A stretch of DNA of 64,000 nt from Candidatus Nitrotoga sp. CP45 (GTDB taxonomy: Bacteria > Pseudomonadota > Gammaproteobacteria > Burkholderiales > Gallionellaceae). The position numbers and the translations under genes were made by a program. Under the pieces are notes generated by a model. The model ran no database searches. It was not told the DNA's origin and worked only from the letters and a program-made list of their open reading frames with translations. This document shows positions 54,192 through 63,866 of this stretch, one piece after another. Where the stretch lies: assembly GCA_003402375.1 (NCBI GenBank), contig QFXJ01000045.1, forward strand, positions 124,001-188,000, read 5' to 3'. Position 1 is the first letter of the stretch; the number at the start of each line of letters is the position of its first letter.

Positions 54192-57100
54192 TTATGCCGA
54201 CTTACTTCGAGAACCCGTAGCAAATTCATTCATGTATTCGGCCACGACCAAGTGGTTGATGGTGCGGGAAGCATCGGGTGTCAGTTTGATGTTTTGTTGA
54301 GTCTGAAACTCGCCGATCACGATGGGTTGCATCATTCGTTCGAAATAGCTTTCGTTATCCAGCAATTGGGTGTTTTGCAGCACCTGTTCATCAGCCTGCT
54401 GTTTGACGCCCAAGAGCGCGTCAAACAGATTTCGATCGGTTTGCGTTAGCGCGCCGCGCTCTTGCAGGCGCTTGTGGATGCGGGTGTATTTGGCATCGCC
54501 CCGGTATTTGGCGCGGAGCTGGTTGTTTTGGCGGTTCAGCTCTTTCACTTTGTCGTGAATGGCGCCCAGTGCGCCGATGTTGGCGTTCATATCGTCCTGC
54601 GTGACTTCGTTGAGCTTCTTTTGCTTGAACAGCCTCTCCAGCTCTTCCCTGAGGGTGATGAATTTCGGGTCTTGCTGATCGAAGTTGTCAGCGAGCGCTT
54701 CGCGGGTCTGGCGCAAGGTGTTCTTGAGCTTGTCGGCCAGTACCAGCTCTTCTTCCTTGATCTTGGTGAACATGAAGAGCACGTCTTCCAGCGCGACGTT
54801 GAGCAGGCTGCTGGTATCGGTGGCCGATTCGATGCTTTCCTTGAGGTTGAGCAGATCAAGGTGGTTGCAGGTTTCGCGGTAGAGCTGGTTGAGCTTATGG
54901 AAGTCGAGCTGTTGCAACAAGCCGTAGTCGCCCTGCAGGCGGATCAGGTTATAGAGGCTGCGGGCATCGGTCAGCGCTTTCTTGAGCGCCAGTAGGGTGG
55001 CACGGTCCTGAATCTGGCTAATCTGCCGTGAAAACTCCTCGGCGTTTTCGATATTGAAGCGGAACAGGATGTCCTTGATTGTTTCGATTTCCTGCGCAAT
55101 CTCTTCGGCGGATTTAAACAGGTTGGAGTAATGCTCCTGCTCGTCGCCCAGCTCCTCATTTAACTCTTTCAAGTAACGCTGGTTCGTTTCTTCAAACTCT
55201 TTACTGATATCGGCGAAATCAACCACGTAACCGTAGCGGAAATCCTTGTACGGGCGGTTGACCCGTGTCAGTGCCTGGAGCAGGTTCTGTTTACGGATCA
55301 CCCGGCCCATGTAGAGCTTCTTCAGCCGTTTTGCATCAAAGCCGGTGAGCAGCATGTTGTAGACAAACAGCAAGTCGATTTTGCCTGACTTGAAGTCTTC
55401 CACCCAATTCTTGCGCTCATCTTTGTTGCCCACGTCGTGCAGGATCAGCGCGGCGCTTCGGGCGCGATTTTCAAGCAGAGTGCGGGCGGCGTAGCTTTCC
55501 AGTTGCGTGGCGGCGATCAGTTCTTGCGCGGAATCCTGCACGGCATAAGCCGGTGTGGGCTGGGCTGCATAGACGGTATTGAAAATCTCAAACATCTGGC
55601 GGGCTTGATCGGCGCTGTCGCAGATGACCATGCCGCCGATGCTGGCATCGCCCAGCGCGCTTCGGCTCTTCTCGAAATCGCGCACGATGTAGTCCAGCAT
55701 GGGCTCGACAAACTTGGGGTGCGCGTAGATGAGTTTGCGGTCGATGTCTCCTTGCTGAAGCTCCACGGCCGCGAGCGCTTCTTGCAGCGAGAGCTTGTAG
55801 TTGGTGGCGATCTCTTCGCGGATCAGGCGCAGGGTGTAGCCGTCGGCGATGGAGGCGTTGTAGTAGTACTTGTGGATGTAATCGCCAAACAGGGCGCGGG
55901 AATTGTAGTCGTCTCCCAGCAGCGGCGTGCCGGTGAGGCCGATCTTGATGGCATTGCGGTCTGACTGGCTGAGATTGGCGAGAAAGCTGCCCTGCGGGTT
56001 GTAGCTGCGATGCACCTCGTCGAGAAAATAGACGCGCTGGATGCTGACATCGTAGTCTTCGGCGTGCACCACATCCGGGTCGTCCTGAAATTTCTGGATA
56101 TTGACCACGGTAATTTCAGGTTTGCCGGTATTGTTGTGAAGCACTTGCGTGGTCTTGATGTCGCGAGCAAAGGCATCGCGGCTATCAATGGTATGCACGA
56201 TCAACCCGCGCCCGGAAAATTCACGTTGCGCCTGGGTGAGTAGGTCGATCCGGTCGACGATGAAATAGAACTTGGGGATGATGCCCCTGCGCTGGAAATA
56301 GTCGGTGAGAAAACGGGTGTTGTAATAGGCTAGCGCGGTTTTGCCGCTGCCCTGAGTGTGCCAGATGATCCCCATGCGTACACCGGCATCCAGCTTCCGT
56401 TCAATCGCCTTGGTAGCGAAGATCTGCGGGTAACGCATGACGTGCTTATGCAGGCCGTCGGCCTCGTTCACATAGACAAGCGCAAAGCGCAACAGAAAGG
56501 CCAGACGGTCACGGCTGAGCAACGATGTGCAGATGCGATTGGTCGGAGTGTCGGGCGCTTTATTGCTGAGGAATTCCGGGCTGTGCTTGATGACGTTGAG
56601 GTTGTTATCACGCAGCACCTCGTTTTCAAGCACATCATCCTCGCCGGTCAGCAGGTCTGCCAGATTCAGCTCCTCTTCTTCGCGGAAGTAGTTGAAGATC
56701 GGCGCGTCATACGAGGGGCTGGCGTAGAACGCTCCCTCGATAGGGTGTGGCGAGCCGTCTTCGTACTCCATGTTATTGGAGAAAACCATCAGCTGGGTAA
56801 TGTTGATGAAGCGACGGAAACGGGGATTGCGGCAGCGCGTGATAATGCGGTTGCGCTCGGCAAGCACGCCTTCACGGTTGTTGGGTTTCTTGACCTCGAT
56901 GAATACCAGCGGCATGCCGTTGATGAGCACGGTGATGTCCGGCCGGAATTCGTCGTCGCCATTCTTGCAGGTTAACTCGGTGACGACATGGAAGCTGTTG
57001 TTGCTGAAGTTCTCGAAGTCGATCAGCCGGATACCTGAGCGCTCCGTAAGCTTTTCGTAGAAGGCTTTGCCGAGGTCTTCGTTATCCAGCAGGAGTTTAA

Positions 57101-57296
57101 CGTCTGCCAACAGCCGGTCAATGTCGTCATGCTCAATGCCGGGATTGATCCGGGCGATGGCGGCACGAAACAAGTCTGGAAAGATATTGGTCTCTTCGTC
57201 CCATACGGCATTCTTGAGCGAGAGGTAGCGGTAGCCAAGCCGCACCAGATGCTGTATGCAGGGGATTTTTACGCGTGAATCTTCGCTGAAAATCAT
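54192..57296 (-). CDS. hsdR: type I restriction endonuclease subunit HsdR
   Basis: 1034-aa motor/nuclease subunit. The N-terminal PD-(D/E)xK nuclease reads FRPDITVLINGMPLVFIEVK. The helicase motor has motif I IWHTQGSGKTALAYYN, motif II YFLDEVHRSYNP, motif III GLTGTPLLG and motif VI region RVIRKQNLLQALTRVNRPY. The long helical C-terminus docks to HsdM. The ATG at 57296 (MIFSEDSRVKIPCIQHL) overlaps the TGA of the small HTH gene as TGATG and has GGAG upstream. All motifs are intact, so restriction should be functional. Confidence 0.95.
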   Translation of the reverse strand: MIFSEDSRVKIPCIQHLVRLGYRYLSLKNAVWDEETNIFPDLFRAAIARINPGIEHDDIDRLLADVKLLLDNEDLGKAFYEKLTERSGIRLIDFENFSNNSFHVVTELTCKNGDDEFRPDITVLINGMPLVFIEVKKPNNREGVLAERNRIITRCRNPRFRRFINITQLMVFSNNMEYEDGSPHPIEGAFYASPSYDAPIFNYFREEEELNLADLLTGEDDVLENEVLRDNNLNVIKHSPEFLSNKAPDTPTNRICTSLLSRDRLAFLLRFALVYVNEADGLHKHVMRYPQIFATKAIERKLDAGVRMGIIWHTQGSGKTALAYYNTRFLTDYFQRRGIIPKFYFIVDRIDLLTQAQREFSGRGLIVHTIDSRDAFARDIKTTQVLHNNTGKPEITVVNIQKFQDDPDVVHAEDYDVSIQRVYFLDEVHRSYNPQGSFLANLSQSDRNAIKIGLTGTPLLGDDYNSRALFGDYIHKYYYNASIADGYTLRLIREEIATNYKLSLQEALAAVELQQGDIDRKLIYAHPKFVEPMLDYIVRDFEKSRSALGDASIGGMVICDSADQARQMFEIFNTVYAAQPTPAYAVQDSAQELIAATQLESYAARTLLENRARSAALILHDVGNKDERKNWVEDFKSGKIDLLFVYNMLLTGFDAKRLKKLYMGRVIRKQNLLQALTRVNRPYKDFRYGYVVDFADISKEFEETNQRYLKELNEELGDEQEHYSNLFKSAEEIAQEIETIKDILFRFNIENAEEFSRQISQIQDRATLLALKKALTDARSLYNLIRLQGDYGLLQQLDFHKLNQLYRETCNHLDLLNLKESIESATDTSSLLNVALEDVLFMFTKIKEEELVLADKLKNTLRQTREALADNFDQQDPKFITLREELERLFKQKKLNEVTQDDMNANIGALGAIHDKVKELNRQNNQLRAKYRGDAKYTRIHKRLQERGALTQTDRNLFDALLGVKQQADEQVLQNTQLLDNESYFERMMQPIVIGEFQTQQNIKLTPDASRTINHLVVAEYMNEFATGSRSKSA

Positions 57297-57472
57297 CAGA
57301 TAAAATCTCCCTGTACTTGTTTTGTATTTGTCAGGCTGGCCCACTTCGCCCCGCGCCCCTTACCCGTAGGGGCAATCAGCCCCTTGCGCTCGCGCCAGCG
57401 GTAGACGGTGCTTTTTACCACGCTCAGGTGCTGGGCAACTTCGCTTGCGGTGACCCACGGTTCAGTATTCAT
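57296..57472 (-). CDS. small excisionase-like HTH protein heading the RM operon
   Basis: 58-aa ORF absent from the ORF track. It reads MNTEPWVTASEVAQHLSVVK and then STVYRWRERKGL, an excisionase-type helix-turn-helix nearly identical in its first 30 residues to the protein heading the Wadjet operon (44669-45100). The later part, IAPTGKGRGAKWASL, replaces the usual HRVGRLWKF wing, so it may be shortened. Its TGA overlaps the hsdR ATG. Probably a regulator of the operon; small HTH proteins often hold restriction genes in check, but that is inference here. Confidence 0.7.
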   Translation of the reverse strand: MNTEPWVTASEVAQHLSVVKSTVYRWRERKGLIAPTGKGRGAKWASLTNTKQVQGDFI

Positions 57473-57527
57473 GGAATTGGCGCTCGGATTAAAGCCTTAA
57501 AGTCGTTCTAAATCGTCATCAGTCTAA
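57473..57527 (-). promoter_or_regulatory. leader of the RM-operon HTH gene, shared with the Wadjet operon
   Basis: CGAGCGCCAATTCC immediately before the ATG and a TAGACT hexamer 48 bp upstream match the leader at 45101-45155. In the remaining sequence up to the divergent gene at 57780 I see no gene or clear signal. A clear -35 box is lacking here too. Confidence 0.5.
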
Positions 57528-57779
57528 CAGGCAGACCGCTTGGCGACCACAAGTGAAGAGCGGCTGCACAAGCCAGTGCATAGCAATCCAAAAAGCATCG
57601 TTTTGCGCAACAACGGTGAAAAATGGGGGATATTTGAACTATTCACTTACGCCCCCGTCCTAAAGGGCATTAGGTAAACATAAAACTATCGCCTTATTTG
57701 CAGCCTTAAATATTACTGTTTCAGGTCTATCGGATCGCAAATTGAATAATTATGTATGTAAATTAAAAAAGGTATAGAA

Positions 57780-58235
57780 ATGAAGCAAATAACAATACGC
57801 CTACCGTTGGTGTTTTTCTCAATATTTCTGGTGGGAATATCGGCCAGCCAGTCAGCATTCGGGCATGGTGGTCCGTGGTATGGTGGCGGTTGGGGTGGAG
57901 GTGGCCGAGTGGGCATCTATCTTGGCGCACCGATTGGTTTTAACTTTGGGTTTTCTCCGTATTCATACTACAGGGCGCCGTACTACGGGTCGCCGTACAA
58001 TTATTTGCCTGCGCCCGTATATTATCCTTCTGTGCAGCAACCTCCGCAGGTAATTTACACTGAACGAAGAGTTGGTTCACCCCTAAGCTCACAGGAATCA
58101 CCCACAAATTCTATTCAAAATTTTCAGAACTCGTGGTGGTACTACTGCACGGCTTCCAATGCGTATTATCCCTATACTAAGAAATGCCCCGGAGGTTGGT
58201 TACGCGTCGCTCCGCAGCCTGTACTCGACAAATGA
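57780..58235 (+). CDS. secreted Gly/Tyr/Pro-rich protein
   Basis: 151-aa secreted protein with a signal peptide (LPLVFFSIFLVGISASQSAFG). A Gly-Trp-rich stretch (HGGPWYGGGWGGGGR), a Tyr/Pro-rich repeat-like region (YYRAPYYGSPYNYLPAPVYY) and a conserved-looking C-terminus WWYYCTASNAYYPYTKKCPG-GW follow. The two cysteines could form a disulfide. This architecture is common in betaproteobacterial envelope proteins of unknown function. A 29-bp gap to the next gene suggests co-transcription. Confidence 0.75.
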   Translation: MKQITIRLPLVFFSIFLVGISASQSAFGHGGPWYGGGWGGGGRVGIYLGAPIGFNFGFSPYSYYRAPYYGSPYNYLPAPVYYPSVQQPPQVIYTERRVGSPLSSQESPTNSIQNFQNSWWYYCTASNAYYPYTKKCPGGWLRVAPQPVLDK

Positions 58236-58264
58236 CTGACTACATATAATAAGGAACCTGCGCC

Positions 58265-58852
58265 ATGCCCCAGAAATTAAAACTCTTTTCAATGCTAGTG
58301 GTGGTTTTCGGCATTAGCGCTTGTACATCGATCCCGGCGGGTCCGGGAATGCTTGTTTTACCTGGCACGGGAAAAAGCTTTAACCAATTTAGATTTGACG
58401 AAGACGATTGTAGACAATACGCCAGCGCTCAGGTTGGAGGACGCACGGCGAATCAGGCAGCCACTGATAGTGGTGTGAAAAGTGCTGTGGTTGGCACCGT
58501 AGTCGGTGTTACAGCAGGTGCTTTGTTAGGCGGGAACAGTGGTGCTGGGATTGGCGCTGGATCTGGATTGCTCATTGGTTCGGCGATTGGAGCGGGAACG
58601 GGTGACAGCTCAGGATACAACCTCCAGCAGCGTTATGACTTTGCTTATGTCCAATGCATGTATGCTAAAGGCCATCGGGTCCCAGTATCAGGTAACTTGG
58701 AAGATTCGCGGCAGCCCGTCATTAAAAACACCGCCGCTGTACGGGCACCAAGCGCGACCCCATCATTGCCTCCTGCTAGTTCTTCCGTGCCTCCGCCCCC
58801 CCCTCGCGGAAACCCGCCCCCGCCACCTTCGGGCGTTTCCACTGCCCCTTAA
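58265..58852 (+). CDS. glycine-zipper lipoprotein
   Basis: 195-aa predicted lipoprotein: the signal peptide ends in the lipobox ISAC. The central glycine zipper (VVGTVVGVTAGALLGGNSGA, then GIGAGSGLLIGSAIGAG) is flanked by DEDDCRQYASAQVGG and YDFAYVQCMYAKGHRVP, a pairing typical of YMGG/glycine-zipper envelope proteins. The C-terminus is a Pro-rich tail (PPPPPRGNPPPPPSG). It follows the Gly/Tyr-rich protein with a 29-bp gap. Function unknown, probably outer-membrane structural or stress-related. Confidence 0.75.
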   Translation: MPQKLKLFSMLVVVFGISACTSIPAGPGMLVLPGTGKSFNQFRFDEDDCRQYASAQVGGRTANQAATDSGVKSAVVGTVVGVTAGALLGGNSGAGIGAGSGLLIGSAIGAGTGDSSGYNLQQRYDFAYVQCMYAKGHRVPVSGNLEDSRQPVIKNTAAVRAPSATPSLPPASSSVPPPPPRGNPPPPPSGVSTAP

Positions 58853-58953
58853 GGGAGGCTAATCTGAGTTATGGGGTTACCCCTAAGAGTTACCCCTGTC
58901 TAAAGCTGGATGCTATAGGACAGTGTTACCCCGATTTGGACGATAAAGGCAAG

Positions 58954-58978
58954 AAAAAACCCGCACTTAGGCGGGTTT
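58954..58978 (-). terminator. rho-independent terminator of ssrA
   Basis: On the minus strand AAACCCGC-CTAAGT-GCGGGTTTTTT forms an 8-bp stem followed by a T-run, 34 bp beyond the tmRNA 3' end. Confidence 0.9.
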
Positions 58979-59011
58979 AAGGATGTTACTGAACTTCTTG
59001 AAACACTTAAT

Positions 59012-59380
59012 TGGTGGAGGCGGCGGGAATTGAACCCGCGTCCGCAAGCACTCTACAGGCAGTTCTACATACTTAGTCAAGTTATTTAATTTTATCCGGT
59101 AGACGCCAACCGACAGGCTGCTACCGAACGAGTTACCTAAATTTAATGCCATACAAAGTAACCCTGCATGACACGATTCCGTGTAAATGACCTCACTCAT
59201 CGCGGCCTTGCGGCCTTGAGCCCCTCCACGGACAGCAGGGTGTGAGGTCTAACCGCTTACGCGGCTAAAGCGTACGTTTCGTCGTTTGCGACTATTGGTT
59301 TTCCAGCTGATTTACGAGGTTGCGGGTCCTCGGTATGCCCTACACTGCTTTGCAACCCACGTCGAAGCCAAGTCGCCCCC
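59012..59380 (-). ncRNA. ssrA: tmRNA (SsrA), one-piece
   Basis: 369-nt tmRNA rescuing stalled ribosomes. The 5' end GGGGGCGACTTGGCTTCGAC pairs with the 3' end CGCCTCC-ACCA (one G-U pair) to make the acceptor stem. The T-arm is GCGGGTTCAATTCCCGC. The tag frame runs from GCA (59289) to TAA (59257-59259) and encodes ANDETYALAA, preceded by the usual resume context AATAGTC. The CCA end is encoded. Exact ends were set by the acceptor pairing. Confidence 0.95.
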
Positions 59381-59640
59381 GGTTTCGATATGTTTTAGAT
59401 ACAAATTCCTGCTACAAAACTTAGCAGATTGTAGCAGTTATGAGTGGCGAAGGCAGAAGAAGTTCCGTATCTTCTCAATTAACTGTAATAGCCGTTTAGG
59501 GGGTAAAGGGTTCTGGTACAAACCGCATCGGTGCTACCGTTCACGGAATCAGGCTACAGGAAATCACCAGGTACATTTGATTCATCCATATACGGGCAAC
59601 GAAAACAGACTTGCCCCAATACTGTTTGGTTAAAGACATT

Positions 59641-59737
59641 CCGTTCGCCTAGACCCTTCGACTTTGCTCAAGACTGAAGGCATTGTCGAAGGGCTCTGGG
59701 TGAGCAGCTGGTGGTTCGACATGCTCACCACGAACGG
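59641..59737. repeat. REP-like intergenic repeat
   Basis: The outer ends CCGTTCG and CGAACGG are inverted, and the inner parts CCTTCGAC...GTCGAAGGGCTCTGGGTGAG and GGTTCGACATGCTCACCACG belong to a repeat type I know from many beta/gammaproteobacterial genomes. It lies in the 468-bp gap between ssrA and the helicase gene. That gap otherwise shows no gene and should hold the ssrA promoter near 59381-59430. Confidence 0.65.
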
Positions 59738-59848
59738 TTAAGCGGGAAGTATTTATCCCCGTCCAGGTTATCCGTCACCCGTTGCTTTCATGCAGTGATA
59801 CCATGTAAATCAATTCGCTGCTTGACTCGTTGGACTACTGTTTTAACA

Positions 59849-61798
59849 ATGATAGATAAAAAACTCGCATTCCTGTTTTCGCCTAATGGTGCGCTGGCCG
59901 AGCACATCCCTGATTTTCGCGCGCGTCCACAGCAGGTGGAAATGGCGCAAGCCATCGCTCAGGCAATTACCGCGAATGGACAGCTTATCGCAGAGGCAGG
60001 TACAGGAACAGGCAAGACTTTTGCTTATCTCGTCCCTGCCTTGCTTGCAGGTGGTAAGGTGATTATTTCCACCGGCACAAAAAATTTGCAAGACCAACTG
60101 TTTCAGCGCGATTTGCCCACGGTACGTGATGCGCTCAAAGTGCCGGTTTCAATAGCATTGCTCAAGGGGCGTTCCAATTACGTCTGCCATTATCACCTCG
60201 AACGCACGCAGTCTGATGGCCGCTTTACTACACGCGAGGATGCGCGCCATCTAGCCAAAATTGTGAAGTACGCGAAAATTACCCAGTCCGGCGACAAGAG
60301 TGGTGTGAGCGATGTGCCAGAGAATGCACTTATCTGGATGCAGGTAACTTCAACGCGCGATAACTGCCTGGGGCAGGAATGCCCGCATCATAAAGATTGC
60401 TTTGTACTTAAGGCGCGCAAGGAGGCGATGCGGGCCGATGTGGTGGTGGTGAACCATCATTTGTTTTTCGCCGATTTGATGCTGCGCGACGAAGGTGTGG
60501 CGGAACTGTTGCCAGCCTGCAATACGGTTATTTTCGACGAAGCACATCAATTGCCCGAGACCGCCAGCTTGTTTTTTGGCGAAAGTATTTCAACTTCACA
60601 AATCATCGAATTGGCGCGAGATACGCGTTTGGAGGCGGCAATTTCGGCTAAAGACTTTGCCGCGCTTCCCGCTGCCACGGACTCGTTGGATAAAGCCGCG
60701 CGTGATTTGCGCTTGGTGTTTAAACAAAGGGAAGGGCGCATGACTGCCATCGCTATTGAAGACTTATCCAGCTGGATAGATGCCATGGCCGTGCTGATCG
60801 AAAAGCTCAAACAGGTTAACAATCTGTTGGAGAAGCAGGCAGAGCGCAGCGAGGGGCTTGAGAATTGCTGGCAACGGGGGCAGGTGATGGCGCAAAAAAT
60901 TTCACAATGGCAGGACAAAGAGCAGGTGGATAGGGTGCGCTGGCTGGAAATATTTCACCAATCCGTGCAGCTCAACACGACGCCGTTGTCCATCGCGGAA
61001 ATATTTTCCAAGCAAATTAATGGCCATCCGCGTGCATGGATTTTCACTTCAGCCACGATCACAGTGAAGCAGGATTTTTCGCACTATCAATCCGAAATGG
61101 GGTTGCTTGAGGCTCAAACCGCTTGCTGGGATAGCCCTTTTAACTACCCTGAGCAGGCATTGTTATATGTGCCCCAAAATATGCTCGACCCGAATAATCC
61201 TGGTTATACCGAAGCGGTGGTGTTGGCGGCTCTGCCATTGATCGAGGCCAGCAAGGGGCGTGCATTTTTGCTGTTCACTAGTCTGCGCGCCATGCAACGC
61301 GCACATGAGATTTTAACGGCTGAATTCGAGCGTAAGAAACTTAGTTATCCGTTGATGTTACAGGGCGAAGGTTCGCGTAATGAGCTATTGAGCCGCTTCC
61401 GTGAACACGGCAACGCCATACTGTTGGGCAGCCAATCGTTTTGGGAAGGGGTAGATGTGCGCGGCGAAGCGCTTTCACTAGTGGTAATAGACAAACTGCC
61501 GTTCGCTCCGCCGGATGACCCGGTATTGGCGGCGCGCCTTGCACAGATTACCAGCCAGGGACGTAACGCCTTTATGGAATATCAGTTGCCCCGCACAGTC
61601 ATTAATCTTAAGCAAGGTGCAGGACGCTTGATCCGAGATGAGACCGATCGCGGTGTGCTAATGATTTGTGATCCGCGTTTGATAGCAAAATCCTACGGCA
61701 AGCGCATATGGCAGAGCTTACCGCCATTCAAGCGCACACGGGATTTAAGCGAGGCGGTGGATTTTTTTCGTAGTGCATGGAAGTCATGCGTGGTGTAA
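59849..61798 (+). CDS. yoaA: ATP-dependent DNA helicase, DinG/YoaA family
   Basis: 649-aa XPD-like 5'-3' helicase. The Q-motif region is DFRARPQQVEMAQAIAQAI, motif I IAEAGTGTGKTFAYL, the iron-sulfur cysteines lie in GRSNYVCHYHL and NCLGQECPHHKDCF, motif II VIFDEAHQLPE, motif III TSATI, motif V LLGSQSFWEGVDVRGEALS and motif VI QGAGRLIRDETD. Spacing of four Cys and a YoaA-like length favour YoaA over DinG. The ATG at 59849 replaces the tracked start, which reads through a repeat. Role: replication-associated DNA repair. Confidence 0.93.
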   Translation: MIDKKLAFLFSPNGALAEHIPDFRARPQQVEMAQAIAQAITANGQLIAEAGTGTGKTFAYLVPALLAGGKVIISTGTKNLQDQLFQRDLPTVRDALKVPVSIALLKGRSNYVCHYHLERTQSDGRFTTREDARHLAKIVKYAKITQSGDKSGVSDVPENALIWMQVTSTRDNCLGQECPHHKDCFVLKARKEAMRADVVVVNHHLFFADLMLRDEGVAELLPACNTVIFDEAHQLPETASLFFGESISTSQIIELARDTRLEAAISAKDFAALPAATDSLDKAARDLRLVFKQREGRMTAIAIEDLSSWIDAMAVLIEKLKQVNNLLEKQAERSEGLENCWQRGQVMAQKISQWQDKEQVDRVRWLEIFHQSVQLNTTPLSIAEIFSKQINGHPRAWIFTSATITVKQDFSHYQSEMGLLEAQTACWDSPFNYPEQALLYVPQNMLDPNNPGYTEAVVLAALPLIEASKGRAFLLFTSLRAMQRAHEILTAEFERKKLSYPLMLQGEGSRNELLSRFREHGNAILLGSQSFWEGVDVRGEALSLVVIDKLPFAPPDDPVLAARLAQITSQGRNAFMEYQLPRTVINLKQGAGRLIRDETDRGVLMICDPRLIAKSYGKRIWQSLPPFKRTRDLSEAVDFFRSAWKSCVV

Positions 61799-61803
61799 TT
61801 ATT

Positions 61804-61832
61804 ACATACCGGGATAGGGTCACCCGGGATGT
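61804..61832. terminator. hairpin between convergent yoaA and minE
   Basis: ACATACCGGG and CCCGGGATGT form a 10-bp stem (one mismatch) around a 9-nt loop. No long T-run is present on either side, but its position between convergent stops suits a shared terminator. Confidence 0.45.
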
Positions 61833-61863
61833 GTCTGTTTCCAGTGAAAAATCAGGAGAGAAC

Positions 61864-62148
61864 TTATCGGTTGAGACGCATCTTGTCCGGTAATGTAATG
61901 TTAAGCTCCAGTACGTCATATTCGCCATGCTTCTCTAATTGAACATTGATAGATTCGCGGTCTATATGAATGTATTTCGCAATCACAACCATAAGTTCTT
62001 CTTGGAGTGCAGGCAAATAATCTGGAGTGGGCGCACCCCTTCCGGCACGTTCGTGGGCCAGAATAATCTGTAGACGTTCTTTAGCGACGATGGCGGTTTT
62101 TTTTTCGTTACCACGCAGGTAGCTGATTAAGCCAGCGATCATGGACAT
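61864..62148 (-). CDS. minE: cell division topological specificity factor MinE
   Basis: 94-aa protein that stimulates MinD ATPase and drives pole-to-pole oscillation. The anti-MinCD helix [19 protein letters not shown] is followed by the dimerising domain ([29 protein letters not shown]). Length fits. It starts 1 bp after minD and closes the minCDE operon. Confidence 0.95.
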   Translation of the reverse strand: MSMIAGLISYLRGNEKKTAIVAKERLQIILAHERAGRGAPTPDYLPALQEELMVVIAKYIHIDRESINVQLEKHGEYDVLELNITLPDKMRLNR

Positions 62149-62149
62149 C

Positions 62150-62965
62150 TCAGCGGCCCCCCAGCAGTCGTTTGAAAAAACTCTTTTTCTCTACGGTAAC
62201 AAAACGCATCGGTAGTCCTTCGTCACCCATAAAGCGCCCCACCACGTCCCGATAGGCTTCAGCCACGTCGCTCTTATCTAAATGGATAGCTGGAGTGCCT
62301 GCATTAGAGGCTTGGAGTACTGATTCCGATTCCGGAATTACGCCGATCAAGGGGATGCGCAAGATTTCCTGGATGTCAGTAACCGACAACATTTCGCCAG
62401 CTTCTACCCGCTTGGGATCGTAGCGAGTAATCAGTAAATGTTCTTTCACTGGATCGAGGCCATCCACAGCGCGTTTGGATTTGGCTGCGAGAATCCCGAG
62501 AATGCGGTCCGAATCCCGCACTGATGACACCTCCGGATTAGTTACTACCAAAGCCTCATCGGCAAAATACATTGCGGTGAATGCGCCTGATTCGATGCCT
62601 GCCGGGGAGTCACATACGATACAGTCAAAACTTTCTTTTAGTTCGTTCAGTATGCGTTCAACGCCTTCCAGGTTGAGCGCATCTTTGTCTCGGGTTTGGG
62701 ATGCGGGAAGAATGTACAGGTTGTCACAGTTCTTATCTTTGATGAGTGCCTGTTTAAGGGTCACCTCGCCGTTGATGACGTTGATGATGTCATACACCAC
62801 ACGCCGCTCGCAGCCCATGATGAGGTCCAGGTTGCGTAAACCCACATCGAAGTCGATGACAACCGTTTTGTTTCCCCGTAGGGCGAGACCGCTGGAGAAG
62901 CTGGCGCTGGTTGTGGTCTTACCTACACCACCTTTCCCTGAAGTAACTACAATAACTTTAGACAC
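62150..62965 (-). CDS. minD: septum site-determining ATPase MinD
   Basis: 271-aa ParA/MinD ATPase that recruits MinC to the membrane. The deviant Walker A is [17 protein letters not shown], followed by [19 protein letters not shown], switch [14 protein letters not shown] and the C-terminal amphipathic membrane helix [12 protein letters not shown]. The GTG at 62965 is chosen over the tracked 62983 because AGGA lies 8 bp upstream and MinD proteins begin just before the P-loop. It lies between minC and minE. Confidence 0.96.
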   Translation of the reverse strand: MSKVIVVTSGKGGVGKTTTSASFSSGLALRGNKTVVIDFDVGLRNLDLIMGCERRVVYDIINVINGEVTLKQALIKDKNCDNLYILPASQTRDKDALNLEGVERILNELKESFDCIVCDSPAGIESGAFTAMYFADEALVVTNPEVSSVRDSDRILGILAAKSKRAVDGLDPVKEHLLITRYDPKRVEAGEMLSVTDIQEILRIPLIGVIPESESVLQASNAGTPAIHLDKSDVAEAYRDVVGRFMGDEGLPMRFVTVEKKSFFKRLLGGR

Positions 62966-63029
62966 GTTTATATTCCTGAACAAGATTTAGATACATTTTA
63001 CCCGTAAATGGGGATGCTAAAAAATTCCT

Positions 63030-63866
63030 TTAGCTAAGCAAGGGCTGGATAATCAAATCAGAGCCATTCAGATGCACCTGAACGGGTTTGCCGCGTAAAT
63101 TTTCGGGAATGCCGTTCTCGAATACCTTAAAGCAGCCAGCAACGGAAATCAATTCTGCTTCCAGGCTATGTACGAAAATACGCGCATTCTCGTTACCTTG
63201 AGCCCCCGCGATTGCACGGCCGCGCAGCGGGGCGTAAATGTGGATATCTCCGTCAGCAATCAGTTCAGCGCCTGCATTAACAACGCCCAGTACAACCAAA
63301 TTACTACCTTCGGCATAGATTCTCTGGCCAGTGCGGACCGGTTTGTTGATTATCATGGTTGGACGGAAAGTTGGCGGTACTTGGGAAACGGGATTTTGGC
63401 GTTGGGTATCTGAGTCAAGGACGTTGCTGTTATTGGTTTCTATCGTCAATCCAAATTCGGGCAGTTCGGGTGCATTATTTTTTTCTGCATTAGGAGTAAT
63501 GCTTGGGGCTGTGGTGGGAATCGGTGCCGTCTTTACTGTGGGTTTAACAATGGTGTCAGGGAAGAGTCCCAAGCCTGATTGTACGGCGGCTTCGCGCTGC
63601 TCAGTGGATCCCCCTATAACACCAGTGGCATGCATGCCATGATCCAGCATGAATGACATAAGGTCAGCAAAGTCTGGGGAAATGTTGCTGTTCGCGATAG
63701 CAGAGAGATCGAGAGCAACAGGTGTATTGGAGAAAAAATTATGCGTTTTATTAACACGCGTATCCAATTGATTTTTTAGTTGAGCCATGTCGGTTGTATT
63801 GACATAGAGCACAAATAAAGAGAGATTGGCAATTTTGAGTTTGAATGCTGGTTCTGCGTGTGCCAT
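63030..63866 (-). CDS. minC: septum site-determining protein MinC
   Basis: 278-aa FtsZ-assembly inhibitor. The N-terminal domain reads FKLKIANLSLFVLYVNTTD and ends near GLGLFPD. A Pro/Thr/Asn-rich linker (residues ~105-165) follows, longer than in E. coli. The C-terminal beta-helix has KPVRTGQRIYAEGSNLVVLG, VNAGAELIADGDIHIYAPLR and GRAIAGAQGNENARIF, the MinD-binding and dimer region. It is the first gene of the minCDE operon; its promoter should lie in the last ~130 bp of the window. Confidence 0.95.
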   Translation of the reverse strand: MAHAEPAFKLKIANLSLFVLYVNTTDMAQLKNQLDTRVNKTHNFFSNTPVALDLSAIANSNISPDFADLMSFMLDHGMHATGVIGGSTEQREAAVQSGLGLFPDTIVKPTVKTAPIPTTAPSITPNAEKNNAPELPEFGLTIETNNSNVLDSDTQRQNPVSQVPPTFRPTMIINKPVRTGQRIYAEGSNLVVLGVVNAGAELIADGDIHIYAPLRGRAIAGAQGNENARIFVHSLEAELISVAGCFKVFENGIPENLRGKPVQVHLNGSDLIIQPLLS

